The notes: a model not told the origin generated them from the sequence alone. A DNA stretch of 64,000 nt from Agarivorans sp050870875 (GCF_050870875.2 NZ_CP194041.2:4926870-4990869); one strand, 5' to 3'. Positions 24,806-34,639 are shown, counted from the first letter of the stretch. Numbers and translations are program-made.

Positions 24806-26029
24806 TCAAATCAGTTCAGCAATCCCATATTGTTTACCATATTGTTCAATGACAAAGTCGATGTCTTTATCACCACGACCCGATAGGTTAATTAAGATAC
24901 GACCATTAAGCCCCTGTTTAGCGAGCTTAATCGCATGTGCAACCGCATGCGCCGATTCTATCGCTGGAATAATGCCTTCTAATCGCGATAGTTCAAAAAA
25001 CGCATCAATCGCTTCTTGATCGCTCACAACCCCATACTGAACTCGGCCTAAATCTTTTAAATAGGCATGCTGAGGTCCCACCGAAGGATAATCTAAACCA
25101 CTGGCGACCGAATACACCTGTTGCGGTTCCCCTTGCTCATCCTTCAGCATATAGGAATGGAATCCATGCATGGTCCCCGGCTCCCCTTTGGTTAAAGTGG
25201 CAGCGTGTTCACCCACTTGTTCCAAACTTCGTCCTGCAGGCTCACAACCATGCATCGCCACCGCTTGATCCTCCAAAAAGGCACTAAATAAACCCATTGC
25301 ATTAGAACCACCGCCAATACAAGCGACTAAGTGATCGGGCAATTCACCTGTCATCTCTTGAAACTGCTGACGCGCCTCAATACCAATAATCGATTGAAAG
25401 TCTCTCACCATCATTGGAAAAGGATGCGGCCCAACCACCGAGCCGATGGCATACAATTGACTATGAGGATCGGCCATATAAGCCTCAAATGCGCTGTCTA
25501 CAGCCTCCTTAAGGGTTTTACGACCATGAGTGGCGGGAATCACATTGGCGCCGAGAATTCGCATTTTCACCACGTTAGGATGCTCTTTGGCAATATCCAC
25601 TTCCCCCATATGAATATCACATTCAAGACCAAGCAACGCGGCAGCTGTGGCCAGTGCAACCCCATGTTGGCCAGCACCAGTTTCGGCGATCACTTTACTC
25701 TTGCCCATTTTTTTCGCCAGCAGCACCTCACCCAAGCAATGGTTAATCTTGTGAGCACCGGTGTGATTTAGATCTTCGCGTTTGAGATAAATCTCACAAC
25801 CATAAGCCTTAGACAAATTTTCCGCATGAAAAATGGGACTAGGCCGACCCACATAGTGTTGGTAAAGACGGGTTAGTTCCGCAATAAAACTCGGATCTTG
25901 GCGGATCGCATGATAAGACTTGGTAATGTCGTCCATGACCCGTTGTAGTTCCGGAGGAATAAAGCTCCCGCCGTATTCTCCAAAATAGCCTTGTGGGTTT
26001 GGCAAAGCGTGCTCAAATTGATTTTGCAT
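24806..26029 (-). CDS. Tryptophan synthase beta chain-like protein (solo TrpB)
   Basis: A 407-residue PLP enzyme with all TrpB hallmarks: FGEYGGSFIP near 16-25, HTGAHKIN near 89-96 with Lys94 as the PLP lysine, ETGAGQHGV near 115-123, GGGSNAMG near 239-246, and the C-terminal SGRGDKD. TrpB condenses indole with serine to tryptophan; the alpha subunit TrpA normally supplies the indole. No trpA or other trp gene is adjacent, so this is an orphan copy that may salvage external indole. Sequence in the HTGAHKIN region is more like non-gammaproteobacterial TrpB than E. coli TrpB, suggesting transfer. Orphan status in the genome cannot be judged from this window. Confidence 0.85.
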   Translation of the reverse strand: MQNQFEHALPNPQGYFGEYGGSFIPPELQRVMDDITKSYHAIRQDPSFIAELTRLYQHYVGRPSPIFHAENLSKAYGCEIYLKREDLNHTGAHKINHCLGEVLLAKKMGKSKVIAETGAGQHGVALATAAALLGLECDIHMGEVDIAKEHPNVVKMRILGANVIPATHGRKTLKEAVDSAFEAYMADPHSQLYAIGSVVGPHPFPMMVRDFQSIIGIEARQQFQEMTGELPDHLVACIGGGSNAMGLFSAFLEDQAVAMHGCEPAGRSLEQVGEHAATLTKGEPGTMHGFHSYMLKDEQGEPQQVYSVASGLDYPSVGPQHAYLKDLGRVQYGVVSDQEAIDAFFELSRLEGIIPAIESAHAVAHAIKLAKQGLNGRILINLSGRGDKDIDFVIEQYGKQYGIAELI

Positions 26030-26140
26030 TATAAATTCCGATTAGAAAAAGCTTAGTTATACCGAATCTTATCAAGGAAATATGTGCGCTAGTTAGAGCT
26101 TCGATCGATAGCTTTCTTGAATAAATAGAGACTAAAACAT

Positions 26141-26166
26141 AAAAAGCGACCTAAGGTCGCTTTTTT
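26141..26166. terminator. Bidirectional terminator after glmU
   Basis: GCGACCT/AGGTCGC stem (26146-26160) flanked by five A on the left and six T on the right, so it can end transcription on both strands. It ends the atp-glmU transcript on the minus strand. Confidence 0.85.
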
Positions 26167-26184
26167 ATAATAACATCAGTAAAG

Positions 26185-27549
26185 TCAGGCTTTTTTCACT
26201 GGCCGCTGCCAACCAGAAATAGTTCGTTGTTTGGTTCGAGAAAGAGCCAGCATTTCAGCATCTACATTACAGGTAATGGTTGAACCTGCACCAATGGTGG
26301 CATTTTTACCCACCGTAACCGGTGCAACTAACTGGGTATCACTGCCGATGAAGGCACCATCTTCAATAATTGTTTGAAACTTATTCACGCCATCATAATT
26401 ACAGGTAATTGTCCCTGCACCAATATTCACACCAGCGCCAACAATGGTATCCCCAAGATAAGTTAAATGCCCAGCCTTGGAACCTTGACCTAAGGTTGAT
26501 TTTTTCATTTCAACAAAATTACCAACATGCGCATCTTGTTTTAATTTTGCACCAGGACGTAGCCGCGCAAATGGTCCCGCCGAAGCATCTTCGGCAAGGC
26601 TCGCTTGCTCAATAATACTGTTGGCTTTAATGGTGACGTTATCACCGATTTCACAATCAATTAAAATACAATTTGACTCAATGGTGACATTGTTCCCCAG
26701 GCTCACTTTACCCTTGATAATCACATTAATATCGATGAAGCAATCATGACCCATGCTCAATTCACCCCGCAAATCAAATCGATTGGCATCGGCCAAACTA
26801 AGACCTTCAGCCAATAAACGCTCCGCTTGAGCAAACTGATAAGCCCGCTCTAAACGATTCAGCTGTACCCGATCATTTACCCCTTGAACTTCAACTTCAG
26901 AGTCTGGTTGTACCGCTTGTACCAAATGTCCTTCTTGAGTCGCCATTTCGATAATATCAGTCACATAGTACTCACCTTGCGCATTATCATTACTCAATTG
27001 CGCTAACCAACGATTAAAGTCATCGCTATTAGCAACTAACACACCAGTGTTCACCTCAGTAATCTCCAGCTGCTCTGGGCTGGCATCTTTATGTTCAACA
27101 ATCGCGGCAACACTTCCATTTTGCCGAACAATTCGACCATAGCCAGTAGGGTCGGCAAGATCCACCGTTAATAAGCCAATTCCGCCTTTTGGCAGAGCTT
27201 CAATTAAACGTTGGATGGTTTGTTGGCTAATCAGCGGAGTATCACCATATAACATCACCACCGCCTGGTTGGCGGCAAAATGCGGCGCTGCCTGCTGCAT
27301 CGCATGACCAGTTCCTAACTGTTCTGCCTGCTCCACCCAATTTAGCTGAGGATCTTGGATCTGCTGTTGAATCAACTCACCACCATGACCATAGATTAAA
27401 TGAATCGTTTGCGGCTCTAGTTGTTTAGCGGTATCAATAACATGTTGTACCATTGGTTTATCAGCAAGTTTATGCAAAACCTTAGGCAAGCTTGAGCGCA
27501 TCCGTGTGCCTTTTCCTGCGGCTAATATCACTACACTAAAATTCATCAT
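26185..27549 (-). CDS. glmU: Bifunctional GlmU: GlcNAc-1-P uridyltransferase / GlcN-1-P acetyltransferase
   Basis: A 454-residue enzyme that makes UDP-N-acetylglucosamine for peptidoglycan and lipopolysaccharide. The N-terminal nucleotidyltransferase domain has LAAGKGTRMRS near 10-20 and YGDTPLI near 104-110. The C-terminal half is a left-handed beta-helix of hexapeptide repeats (from about 250) with the acetyltransferase residues in RLRPGA, HVGNFVEMK and YLGD. Length equals E. coli GlmU (456). It follows atpC on the same strand, 154 bases after a good terminator, an order conserved in many gammaproteobacteria. Confidence 0.97.
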   Translation of the reverse strand: MMNFSVVILAAGKGTRMRSSLPKVLHKLADKPMVQHVIDTAKQLEPQTIHLIYGHGGELIQQQIQDPQLNWVEQAEQLGTGHAMQQAAPHFAANQAVVMLYGDTPLISQQTIQRLIEALPKGGIGLLTVDLADPTGYGRIVRQNGSVAAIVEHKDASPEQLEITEVNTGVLVANSDDFNRWLAQLSNDNAQGEYYVTDIIEMATQEGHLVQAVQPDSEVEVQGVNDRVQLNRLERAYQFAQAERLLAEGLSLADANRFDLRGELSMGHDCFIDINVIIKGKVSLGNNVTIESNCILIDCEIGDNVTIKANSIIEQASLAEDASAGPFARLRPGAKLKQDAHVGNFVEMKKSTLGQGSKAGHLTYLGDTIVGAGVNIGAGTITCNYDGVNKFQTIIEDGAFIGSDTQLVAPVTVGKNATIGAGSTITCNVDAEMLALSRTKQRTISGWQRPVKKA

Positions 27550-27661
27550 CTATCCTTCATAACGGTAAGCTTTGCTCAATTTAAACGAGTCTTTTCAAAA
27601 GTAGTGTAAGCCAAACCACTTTACTTTGGAATTCACCCTTGATATTGCATCTTTAAAATAC

Positions 27662-27690
27662 AAAAAAGGCGCTCAATGAGCGCCTTTTTA
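27662..27690 (-). terminator. Terminator of the atp operon
   Basis: GGCGCTC/GAGCGCC stem (27668-27684) followed on the minus strand by six T residues (plus-strand A run 27662-27667). Flanking T on the other side would also work for plus-strand transcripts. Confidence 0.9.
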
Positions 27691-27703
27691 TACTTAAACT
27701 AAA

Positions 27704-28129
27704 CTATCTAACGTTTTTACCGAGAATTTCGATAACCCGTAATTGCGCCATTGCTTTGGCTAATTCAACCTGCGCTTTGGCAAAATCGATATCGCTGCTA
27801 GGATTGCTAATGCTTTCCTCTGCCGCGTGTTTAGCTTGTTGGGCCTTGGCTTTATCGAGTTCGCTGCCTCGAATCGCGGTATCAGCTAAGACGATCACGT
27901 TTCCTGGTTGTACTTCCAAAAAACCACCCGAGATATAAATGACCTCTTCGTGTCCGTGCTGTTTTACCATGCGAACCATACCAGGCTTAATTGGAGTCAG
28001 TAATGGGGCGTGACCAAACATCACCCCTAACTCACCCTCTTCACCGGTTACTCGTAAGTGTTCGACGCGACCAGAAAAAATTTTCTTTTCCGCGCTTACC
28101 ACATCCAAGTGAACTGTCATCGCTGCCAT
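27704..28129 (-). CDS. atpC: ATP synthase F1 subunit epsilon
   Basis: A 141-residue subunit of the F1 central stalk, which couples rotation to catalysis and inhibits ATP hydrolysis. The N-terminal beta sandwich (VHLDVVSAEKKIFSG near 6-20, GELGVMFGHAPLLTPI near 32-47) and C-terminal helical hairpin rich in Ala and Lys are clear. It is the last gene of the atp operon, with a terminator 14 bases after the stop. The first ATG (MAAMTV) is used; the fourth residue is also Met and could be the start. Confidence 0.97.
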   Translation of the reverse strand: MAAMTVHLDVVSAEKKIFSGRVEHLRVTGEEGELGVMFGHAPLLTPIKPGMVRMVKQHGHEEVIYISGGFLEVQPGNVIVLADTAIRGSELDKAKAQQAKHAAEESISNPSSDIDFAKAQVELAKAMAQLRVIEILGKNVR

Positions 28130-28160
28130 TTTAGCCTCCTGTTACGCCAATTGGCGATGC

Positions 28161-29537
28161 TTACATATTTTTGGCGCGCTCAAGCACGTCATCAATATCG
28201 CCAGCATACAAGAACGCTTGCTCTGGGATATCATCGTAATCGCCAGCCAATAGGCCTTTAAAGCTACGAATCGTATCTTTAAGCGGAATAAGCTTACCCG
28301 GGTTACCGGTAAATACTTCGGCTACGTGATAATCTTGCGTTAAGAATTTTTCAATTTTACGCGCTCGAGCTACGGTCTGTTTGTCTTCTTCAGACAATTC
28401 GTCCATACCTAGAATTGCAATAATATCTTTTAATTCTTTATAGCGTTGCAGTACACCTTGCACGCCACGAGCAACTTCATAGTGCTCTTGACCAACCACT
28501 AAAGGATCTAACTGACGAGAGTTTGAATCCAATGGGTCAATCGCAGGGTACAGACCCATGGCCGCAATGCTACGGTTGAGTGTCACCGTTGCATCCAAGT
28601 GAGCAAAGGTGGTAGCAGGCGATGGATCGGTCAAGTCATCCGCAGGTACATAAACCGCTTGGATCGAAGTAATCGAACCAGTCTTGGTTGATGTAATACG
28701 CTCTTGAAGAACACCCATTTCTTCCGCCAAAGTAGGCTGATAACCTACCGCAGAAGGCATACGACCCAGCAATGCAGATACTTCGGTACCGGCTAGGGTA
28801 TAACGGTAAATGTTGTCAATAAACAACAGTACGTCTTTCCCTTCGTCACGGAACTTCTCAGCCATCGTTAGACCAGTTAACGCAACCCGTAGGCGGTTTC
28901 CTGGTGGCTCGTTCATCTGACCATAAACCATGGCTACTTTATCAAGTACCCCGGCTTCTTCCATCTCGTAGTAGAAGTCATTACCTTCACGAGTCCGCTC
29001 ACCAACACCAGCAAACACAGATAAACCTGAGTGTGCTTTAGCAATGTTGTTGATTAACTCCATCATGTTTACGGTTTTACCGACACCGGCACCGCCAAAC
29101 AGACCAATTTTACCACCCTTAGCGAATGGACAAATTAAGTCGATAACTTTTACGCCGGTTTCTAATAATTCATTAGAACTTGACTGCTCTTCGTAACTAG
29201 GAGCAGCTCGGTGAATTCTGTAGCGCTCTTCTGTCGCAACTTCACCTTTACCGTCGATGGTATGACCAAGAACGTTCATAATACGACCTAAGGTGGCTTC
29301 ACCTACAGGTACTTTAATCGCGTCACCAGTATCAACCACTTCTAGGCCGCGGCGAATACCTTCCGATGCACCCATACAGATACAACGTACTACGCCACCA
29401 CCAATTTGCTGTTGAACTTCAAGGACTAAGTCTTCACCTTGAACTTCTAGAGCATTGTATACCTTCGGTACACTGTCATGTGGAAATTCAACGTCCACAA
29501 CAGCGCCAATTACTTGGACGATGTTACCGTTACTCAT
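28161..29537 (-). CDS. atpD: ATP synthase F1 subunit beta (catalytic)
   Basis: A 458-residue catalytic subunit. The Walker A motif GGAGVGKT is near 148-155, the catalytic GERTREG near 180-186 and Walker B LLFIDNIYR near 238-246. Synthesises ATP from ADP and phosphate at the membrane-attached F1 head. It is 31 bases upstream of atpC and follows atpG. Ordinary member of its family, with no unusual features seen. Confidence 0.98.
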   Translation of the reverse strand: MSNGNIVQVIGAVVDVEFPHDSVPKVYNALEVQGEDLVLEVQQQIGGGVVRCICMGASEGIRRGLEVVDTGDAIKVPVGEATLGRIMNVLGHTIDGKGEVATEERYRIHRAAPSYEEQSSSNELLETGVKVIDLICPFAKGGKIGLFGGAGVGKTVNMMELINNIAKAHSGLSVFAGVGERTREGNDFYYEMEEAGVLDKVAMVYGQMNEPPGNRLRVALTGLTMAEKFRDEGKDVLLFIDNIYRYTLAGTEVSALLGRMPSAVGYQPTLAEEMGVLQERITSTKTGSITSIQAVYVPADDLTDPSPATTFAHLDATVTLNRSIAAMGLYPAIDPLDSNSRQLDPLVVGQEHYEVARGVQGVLQRYKELKDIIAILGMDELSEEDKQTVARARKIEKFLTQDYHVAEVFTGNPGKLIPLKDTIRSFKGLLAGDYDDIPEQAFLYAGDIDDVLERAKNM

Positions 29538-29572
29538 GTTGATTCCTCTAAATATTGTGCTTATGCCTTGCC

Positions 29573-30436
29573 TTAAACGGCTGCAGCCCCCGCAGAAATT
29601 TCAGTCAATTCTTGAGTAATTGCTGCTTGACGTTCTTTGTTGTAAATCAACTGTAGTTCGTCAATCAGGTTACCCGAGTTATCGGTTGCCGCTTTCATTG
29701 CAACCATTCGTGCAGCTTGTTCACAGGCGAGGTTTTCAACCACCGCTTGATAAACTTGAGACTCGATATAACGAACCAACAAACCGTCGAGAATTTCTTC
29801 GGCGCCTGGCTCATATAAATAGTCCCAACTGCGAGACGCAATTTCTGGGTCATCTGCTTTAGGCAGCGGCAATAATTGGTCAATTTTGGGCTCTTGCACC
29901 ATGGTATTAACAAACTTGTTATATACCACATAGATGCGATCTAACTTACCTTCGTTGTAAGCTTCAAGCATCACTTGTACGGTACCGACCAACTCATCGA
30001 CAGTTGGGTGATCGCCCAAACCTGAGTTTTGAGCCAATACATTCCCACCATGGCTGTTAAAGAAAGAAGTTGCTTTACCGCCAATAACGGCCAAATCAGC
30101 ACTCACACCTTTCTCTTTCCACTGCTTAATCTCAGTAACGGCATTCTTAAACAAGTTAATGTTTAAGCCGCCACAAAGACCACGGTCTGTAGACACCACG
30201 ATATAACCAACACGTTTGGTTTCTCTTTCTATAACATAAGGATGTTTATATTCGAGTTTACCTAACGCGATATGACCAATAACTTTGCGCATAGCTACTG
30301 CGTAAGGTCGGCTACCTCGCATGCTGTCTTGAGAACGACGCATTTTACTAGCAGCAACCATTTCCATCGCTTTGGTAATTTTTTGAGTGTTTTTAACACT
30401 GGCAATCTTACCTTTAATTTCTTTAGCGCCGGCCAT
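29573..30436 (-). CDS. atpG: ATP synthase F1 subunit gamma
   Basis: A 287-residue rotor stalk subunit. N-terminal (GAKEIKGKIASVKNTQKITK near 3-22) and C-terminal (NKERQAAITQELTEI near 266-280) coiled-coil helices are visible; these form the axle inside the alpha/beta ring. VVSTDRGLCGGLN near 78-90 is the family signature of the Rossmann-like domain. It lies between atpA and atpD. Confidence 0.98.
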   Translation of the reverse strand: MAGAKEIKGKIASVKNTQKITKAMEMVAASKMRRSQDSMRGSRPYAVAMRKVIGHIALGKLEYKHPYVIERETKRVGYIVVSTDRGLCGGLNINLFKNAVTEIKQWKEKGVSADLAVIGGKATSFFNSHGGNVLAQNSGLGDHPTVDELVGTVQVMLEAYNEGKLDRIYVVYNKFVNTMVQEPKIDQLLPLPKADDPEIASRSWDYLYEPGAEEILDGLLVRYIESQVYQAVVENLACEQAARMVAMKAATDNSGNLIDELQLIYNKERQAAITQELTEISAGAAAV

Positions 30437-30465
30437 ATCTATTCGCTCCTATTCGTCAGCTTAGA

Positions 30466-32007
30466 TTACCAAGTTTGAGTCGATTTAAAGCTTTCAATTA
30501 ATGACTTAATTGAAGCATCGATTTCATCGTTGTAATCGCCTTTCTGGTTAATAGACGCCAATAGATCGGCATATTCATTGTTGGCATAAGCTAACAATGC
30601 GCCTTCAAAATCAACAATCTTATTGATTTCAATATCAGCCAAGAAACCTTTCTCTGCAGCATATAAACCTAAGGCTTGCTCAGCAACAGTCAATGGGCTG
30701 AATTGCTTCTGCTTCATTAACTCAGTTACTTTCTGACCATGGTCTAACTGCTTACGCGTTGCATCATCTAAATCAGATGCAAACTGAGCAAAGGCTGCTA
30801 GTTCACGATACTGTGCAAGCGCAGTACGAATACCACCTGACAGTTTCTTGATAATCTTAGTTTGTGCTGCACCACCCACACGAGATACCGAAATACCAGG
30901 ATCAACCGCCGGACGAGTACCAGAGTTGAATAGCTGGCCAGTCAAGAAGATTTGTCCATCGGTAATCGAAATTACGTTGGTTGGTACGAAGGCTGATACG
31001 TCACCGGCTTGAGTTTCAATAATCGGCAAAGCCGTTAATGAACCCGATTGACCTTTAACTTCACCTTTAGTGAACTCTTCCACATATTTTTCATTAACCT
31101 GAGCTGCGCGCTCTAGCAAACGAGAGTGTAGATAGAATACATCACCAGGATAAGCTTCACGGCCAGGTGGACGACGCAATAACAATGAAATTTGACGATA
31201 AGCAACCGCTTGTTTCGACAAATCATCATAGATGATCAAAGCATCTTCACCGCGATCTCGGTAGTATTCACCCATTGCACAACCTGCATAAGGTGCTAGG
31301 TATTGTAATGCAGCTGAATCAGACGCTGAGGCTGCAACAATGGTAGTGTATTCCATGGCGCCAAACTCTTCTAACTTACGCACAACGTTAGAGATAGTTG
31401 AAGCTTTTTGGCCAATCGCCACATAAACACATTTAATACCGGAGTGTTTTTGGTTAATGATGGCATCAACCGCAATTGCCGTTTTACCAATTTGACGGTC
31501 ACCAATGATCAATTCACGTTGACCACGACCAATTGGGATCATTGAATCAATCGCTTTAATACCAGTTTGAACTGGTTTATCGACCGACTTACGTTCCATC
31601 ACCCCAGGTGCAATCACTTCGATAGGTGAGAATCCATCATGTTCGACAGGTCCTTTACCATCAATTGGTTCACCTAGTGTATTCAGGACTCGTCCTTGTA
31701 GGCCACGACCTACAGGTACTTCCAAAATACGACCAGAACTTTTAACTTTGTCACCTTCTGCTAAATCAGCATAAGGTCCCATCACAACCGCACCTACAGA
31801 GTCACGCTCTAGGTTTAATGCGATGGCATAACGACTACCAGGAAGCTCAATCATTTCGCCTTGCATTACATCAGCAAGACCATTAATACGAATAATACCG
31901 TCACTAACAGATACGATAGTACCTTCGTTACGAGCTTCACTGACAACTTCGAACTGTTCAATACGTTGCTTGATCAGATCGCTTATTTCAGTGGAATTCA
32001 GTTGCAT
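30466..32007 (-). CDS. atpA: ATP synthase F1 subunit alpha
   Basis: A 513-residue non-catalytic nucleotide-binding subunit. Walker A GDRQIGKT is near 170-177, and the arginine finger lies within SVSRVGGAAQ near 372-381. Length equals E. coli AtpA (513). Together with beta it forms the F1 hexamer. Ordinary spacing to atpH and atpG. Confidence 0.98.
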   Translation of the reverse strand: MQLNSTEISDLIKQRIEQFEVVSEARNEGTIVSVSDGIIRINGLADVMQGEMIELPGSRYAIALNLERDSVGAVVMGPYADLAEGDKVKSSGRILEVPVGRGLQGRVLNTLGEPIDGKGPVEHDGFSPIEVIAPGVMERKSVDKPVQTGIKAIDSMIPIGRGQRELIIGDRQIGKTAIAVDAIINQKHSGIKCVYVAIGQKASTISNVVRKLEEFGAMEYTTIVAASASDSAALQYLAPYAGCAMGEYYRDRGEDALIIYDDLSKQAVAYRQISLLLRRPPGREAYPGDVFYLHSRLLERAAQVNEKYVEEFTKGEVKGQSGSLTALPIIETQAGDVSAFVPTNVISITDGQIFLTGQLFNSGTRPAVDPGISVSRVGGAAQTKIIKKLSGGIRTALAQYRELAAFAQFASDLDDATRKQLDHGQKVTELMKQKQFSPLTVAEQALGLYAAEKGFLADIEINKIVDFEGALLAYANNEYADLLASINQKGDYNDEIDASIKSLIESFKSTQTW

Positions 32008-32021
32008 GCTCTATTCCCCAA

Positions 32022-32552
32022 TTACGCTTGTAGTGTATTAGATAGTTTTGCCAATTGCCCTTTTACGGAGCCATCAATCACCAGATCACCAGCTTGAATA
32101 TACAAGCCAGCCAACAGTGAGGCATCGACACTACAGTTAAGCTTCACTTTGCGCGACAAGCGCTGCTCTAAGGAAGCACTAATTTGCGCTTGCTGCGCGG
32201 CATCTAACTCAGAAGCAGAAACAACCTCAGCGGTTATCTCTTTAGCCAATTCGGCTTTATATCCTAAGAACAGCGCTAACACAGCAGGCAACGCCTGTAA
32301 ACGGCCATTTTGTGCCATTAACTTCAAGAAGTTAAGGCCATGCTCATCAAGCTGCCCAGCACAAACAGTGGTAAATAAATCTACCAAGGTCTCTACCGAT
32401 TGCCTTTTTAACTGAACAGATACATGTTCATTCACCGCCACTTCGGCGACAAAAGCTAACATATTCGTCCACTCTTCTAAGGCTTTATGCTCAATGGCAA
32501 AATCAAACGCAGCTTTAGCGTAGGGACGAGCAATGGTGGTTAAATCAGCCAT
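32022..32552 (-). CDS. atpH: ATP synthase F1 subunit delta
   Basis: A 176-residue peripheral-stalk subunit that links F1 alpha to the b subunits. The N-terminal six-helix domain (TIARPYAKAAFDFA near 6-19) and the C-terminal DGSVKGQLAKLSNTL near 160-174 are conserved. It lies 20 bases after atpF and 14 before atpA. Confidence 0.96.
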   Translation of the reverse strand: MADLTTIARPYAKAAFDFAIEHKALEEWTNMLAFVAEVAVNEHVSVQLKRQSVETLVDLFTTVCAGQLDEHGLNFLKLMAQNGRLQALPAVLALFLGYKAELAKEITAEVVSASELDAAQQAQISASLEQRLSRKVKLNCSVDASLLAGLYIQAGDLVIDGSVKGQLAKLSNTLQA

Positions 32553-32572
32553 AAGCTCTACCTTTTATCCCT

Positions 32573-33046
32573 TTATTTCAGCTCAGCGACTAGTTTGTCA
32601 ACAATCTGCTTGCTAACTTCTTTGTCGATAGAATGCTGAATAATTTTTTCAGCACCAGCGATGGCCAAAGCAGCCACTTGCGCACGTAATTCTTCACGAG
32701 CACGATTGCGTTCAGCTTCAACTTCAGCGTTTCCATGAGCGATAATTTTCTCACGCTCAACGTTAGCTAACTCTTTTGCTTCGTCGATAATTTGAACTTT
32801 ACGTTTGTTAGCTCTGTCGATAATACCTGCGGCCTCAACCTTTGCTTCTTTCATTTGTTCAGAAGCATTAGCTTGCGCTAATTTAAGATCTTTACCCGCA
32901 CGATCAGCATCAGCTAATCCATCCGCAATTTTCTTCTGACGAGCTTCAATCGCATCAATTAATGGCGGCCATACGTATTTAACGCAAAACCAACAAAAAA
33001 ATGCGAATGCGATCGCTTGTCCAAGTAATGTTGCATTGATATTCAC
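32573..33046 (-). CDS. atpF: ATP synthase Fo subunit b
   Basis: A 157-residue stator subunit with a single N-terminal membrane helix (about 5-25, with conserved FCWFCVKYVWPP) and a long charged helix for dimerisation (about 35-130). It carries the amphipathic repeat of Lys, Glu and Ala typical of the b coiled coil. Confidence 0.97.
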   Translation of the reverse strand: MNINATLLGQAIAFAFFCWFCVKYVWPPLIDAIEARQKKIADGLADADRAGKDLKLAQANASEQMKEAKVEAAGIIDRANKRKVQIIDEAKELANVEREKIIAHGNAEVEAERNRAREELRAQVAALAIAGAEKIIQHSIDKEVSKQIVDKLVAELK

Positions 33047-33079
33047 AACGACACCTCCCTAAGTTAAGGAATCGAAGGA

Positions 33080-33334
33080 TTAACCCAATAAGCCAATAAA
33101 CGGGTTAGCGAAAACGAAGAATAGCGCGATACCTACACCAATCATTGCGATCGCATCAAGAAGACCGGCAACAATAAACATTTTGGTTTGTAGGGTAGAC
33201 GCTAGCTCAGGTTGACGAGCCGCTGCTTCAAGGAATTTACCACCAAGCAGACCAAAACCAATCGCAGTACCCAAAGCACCTAAACCGATTAGTAGTGCAG
33301 CCGCTATAGCAGTTAAACCAACAACAGTTTCCAT
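33080..33334 (-). CDS. atpE: ATP synthase Fo subunit c
   Basis: An 84-residue hairpin of two membrane helices forming the rotor ring. The loop ARQPEL near 38-43 binds gamma/epsilon, and the ion-binding carboxylate in the second helix is Asp in GLLDAIAMIG (about 56-58), as in proton-type rings; I see no sodium-ligand signature. The ATG at 33334 has GGAG six bases upstream; the open frame extends four codons to a TTG that overlaps this Shine-Dalgarno and is unlikely. Confidence 0.97.
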   Translation of the reverse strand: METVVGLTAIAAALLIGLGALGTAIGFGLLGGKFLEAAARQPELASTLQTKMFIVAGLLDAIAMIGVGIALFFVFANPFIGLLG

Positions 33335-33379
33335 AATTATCTCCAATATATATGTGTTAGGTAGTTCTAATTTAATTAA

Positions 33380-34192
33380 TTAATGATCTTCATGAGCTAA
33401 AGCTAAGTAAACAATGGTTAGCATCATGAAAATAAACGCTTGAAGCACAATGATCAAAATATGGAATATTGCCCATGGAACTGACAAAGCCCACTGAGCC
33501 CAAAATGGAACAAGGGCGGCAATAATAATAAAGATCAATTCACCCGCATACAGGTTACCGAACAAACGCAGCGCCAGCGAAAATGGCTTAGCCAACAAAG
33601 TGACCGATTCCAATAAAAAGTTAAAAGGAATAAAAGCCCAGTGATTAAATGGTTGTAAAGTAAGTTCTTTTACAAATCCACTCACACCTTTCACTTTAAT
33701 ACTGTAAAAAAGTATCAATACAAACACTACCAAGGCCATGCCAAGAGTAATGTTTAAATCAGTAGTGGGTACAATTTTAGAGTATGGTATGCCTGCTTGA
33801 GCGGCGGCTTGAGGAAGAAAATCAACAGGGATTAAGTCCATCAGGTTCATGAGGAAAACCCAAACGAAGATGGTTAAACCAATTGGCGCAATGACTTTAT
33901 CGCTACGATGAAAAGCATCTCGTACCGAGCCATCAACAAATTCCACGAGAATTTCGATAAAACATTGAAACTTTCCGGGAACGCCAGATGTTGCTTTTTG
34001 TCCCGTTCTATAAAAAACAAATAAGAACAGAACCCCCAAGACAACTGATATTAGGAGTGAATCAACGTTAAATGTCCAGAACCCTGCTTCATGACACCCA
34101 TGGTTAAACGCGAGGCCACCAGTTTCGGCCACGCACATTTGTGCATTAGTCAGGTGATGCTGGATATAACCTGTAACAGATTCAGCAGCCAT
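33380..34192 (-). CDS. atpB: ATP synthase Fo subunit a
   Basis: A 270-residue stator channel with about six helices. The essential arginine lies in LALRLFGNLYAGE near 207-219, next to the conserved Gln/Glu/His residues for proton entry. It overlaps atpI by eleven bases, consistent with the atp operon order I-B-E-F-H-A-G-D-C. Confidence 0.97.
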   Translation of the reverse strand: MAAESVTGYIQHHLTNAQMCVAETGGLAFNHGCHEAGFWTFNVDSLLISVVLGVLFLFVFYRTGQKATSGVPGKFQCFIEILVEFVDGSVRDAFHRSDKVIAPIGLTIFVWVFLMNLMDLIPVDFLPQAAAQAGIPYSKIVPTTDLNITLGMALVVFVLILFYSIKVKGVSGFVKELTLQPFNHWAFIPFNFLLESVTLLAKPFSLALRLFGNLYAGELIFIIIAALVPFWAQWALSVPWAIFHILIIVLQAFIFMMLTIVYLALAHEDH

Positions 34193-34586
34193 TTATCATC
34201 CTATTTTTCTTAGTCAAAAAAATAGAGGCGGTCCATTGCGTTAAACTACTGAGAACAAAACCGAGCAGTAGAGCGAGGGGCTCCACCTTAAGCAGGGTAA
34301 AGACCAGTACAAACAATATGGCAATAAGAGATAGTTTTACGACTTCCCCTAGATAAAAACTTGTTACTACTTGTTTTTGCTTAGTTGCACCGACAAACCG
34401 AAACGCCATCAGCGTAAATAAGCTATTGGGTAGTAAGAAGATTATACCTCCGAGTAACACAGAAATAGCAATATCCTTATTAAAAAAGAAACCACTGTTT
34501 AGCGTTAGTAATACGACAAAACTCGTCTGAAAAATAACATAATAAAGCGCCTTGCGACGAATTGCAGATGTTAAAGAACCAGACAT
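34182..34586 (-). CDS. atpI: ATP synthase accessory protein AtpI
   Basis: A 134-residue membrane protein with four hydrophobic segments. First gene of the operon; AtpI helps to assemble the c ring in some bacteria and is dispensable in E. coli. Divergence is high in this family, so identification rests mainly on position, size and the F-x-x-x-x-x-R-x-x-x-A style segment near 8-20. Confidence 0.88.
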   Translation of the reverse strand: MSGSLTSAIRRKALYYVIFQTSFVVLLTLNSGFFFNKDIAISVLLGGIIFLLPNSLFTLMAFRFVGATKQKQVVTSFYLGEVVKLSLIAILFVLVFTLLKVEPLALLLGFVLSSLTQWTASIFLTKKNRMINGC

Positions 34587-34639
34587 TCTCGACCTCTACT
34601 AGTGTTTTACGTTAAACCTAAAGCCCAGACTAGGGCGAA

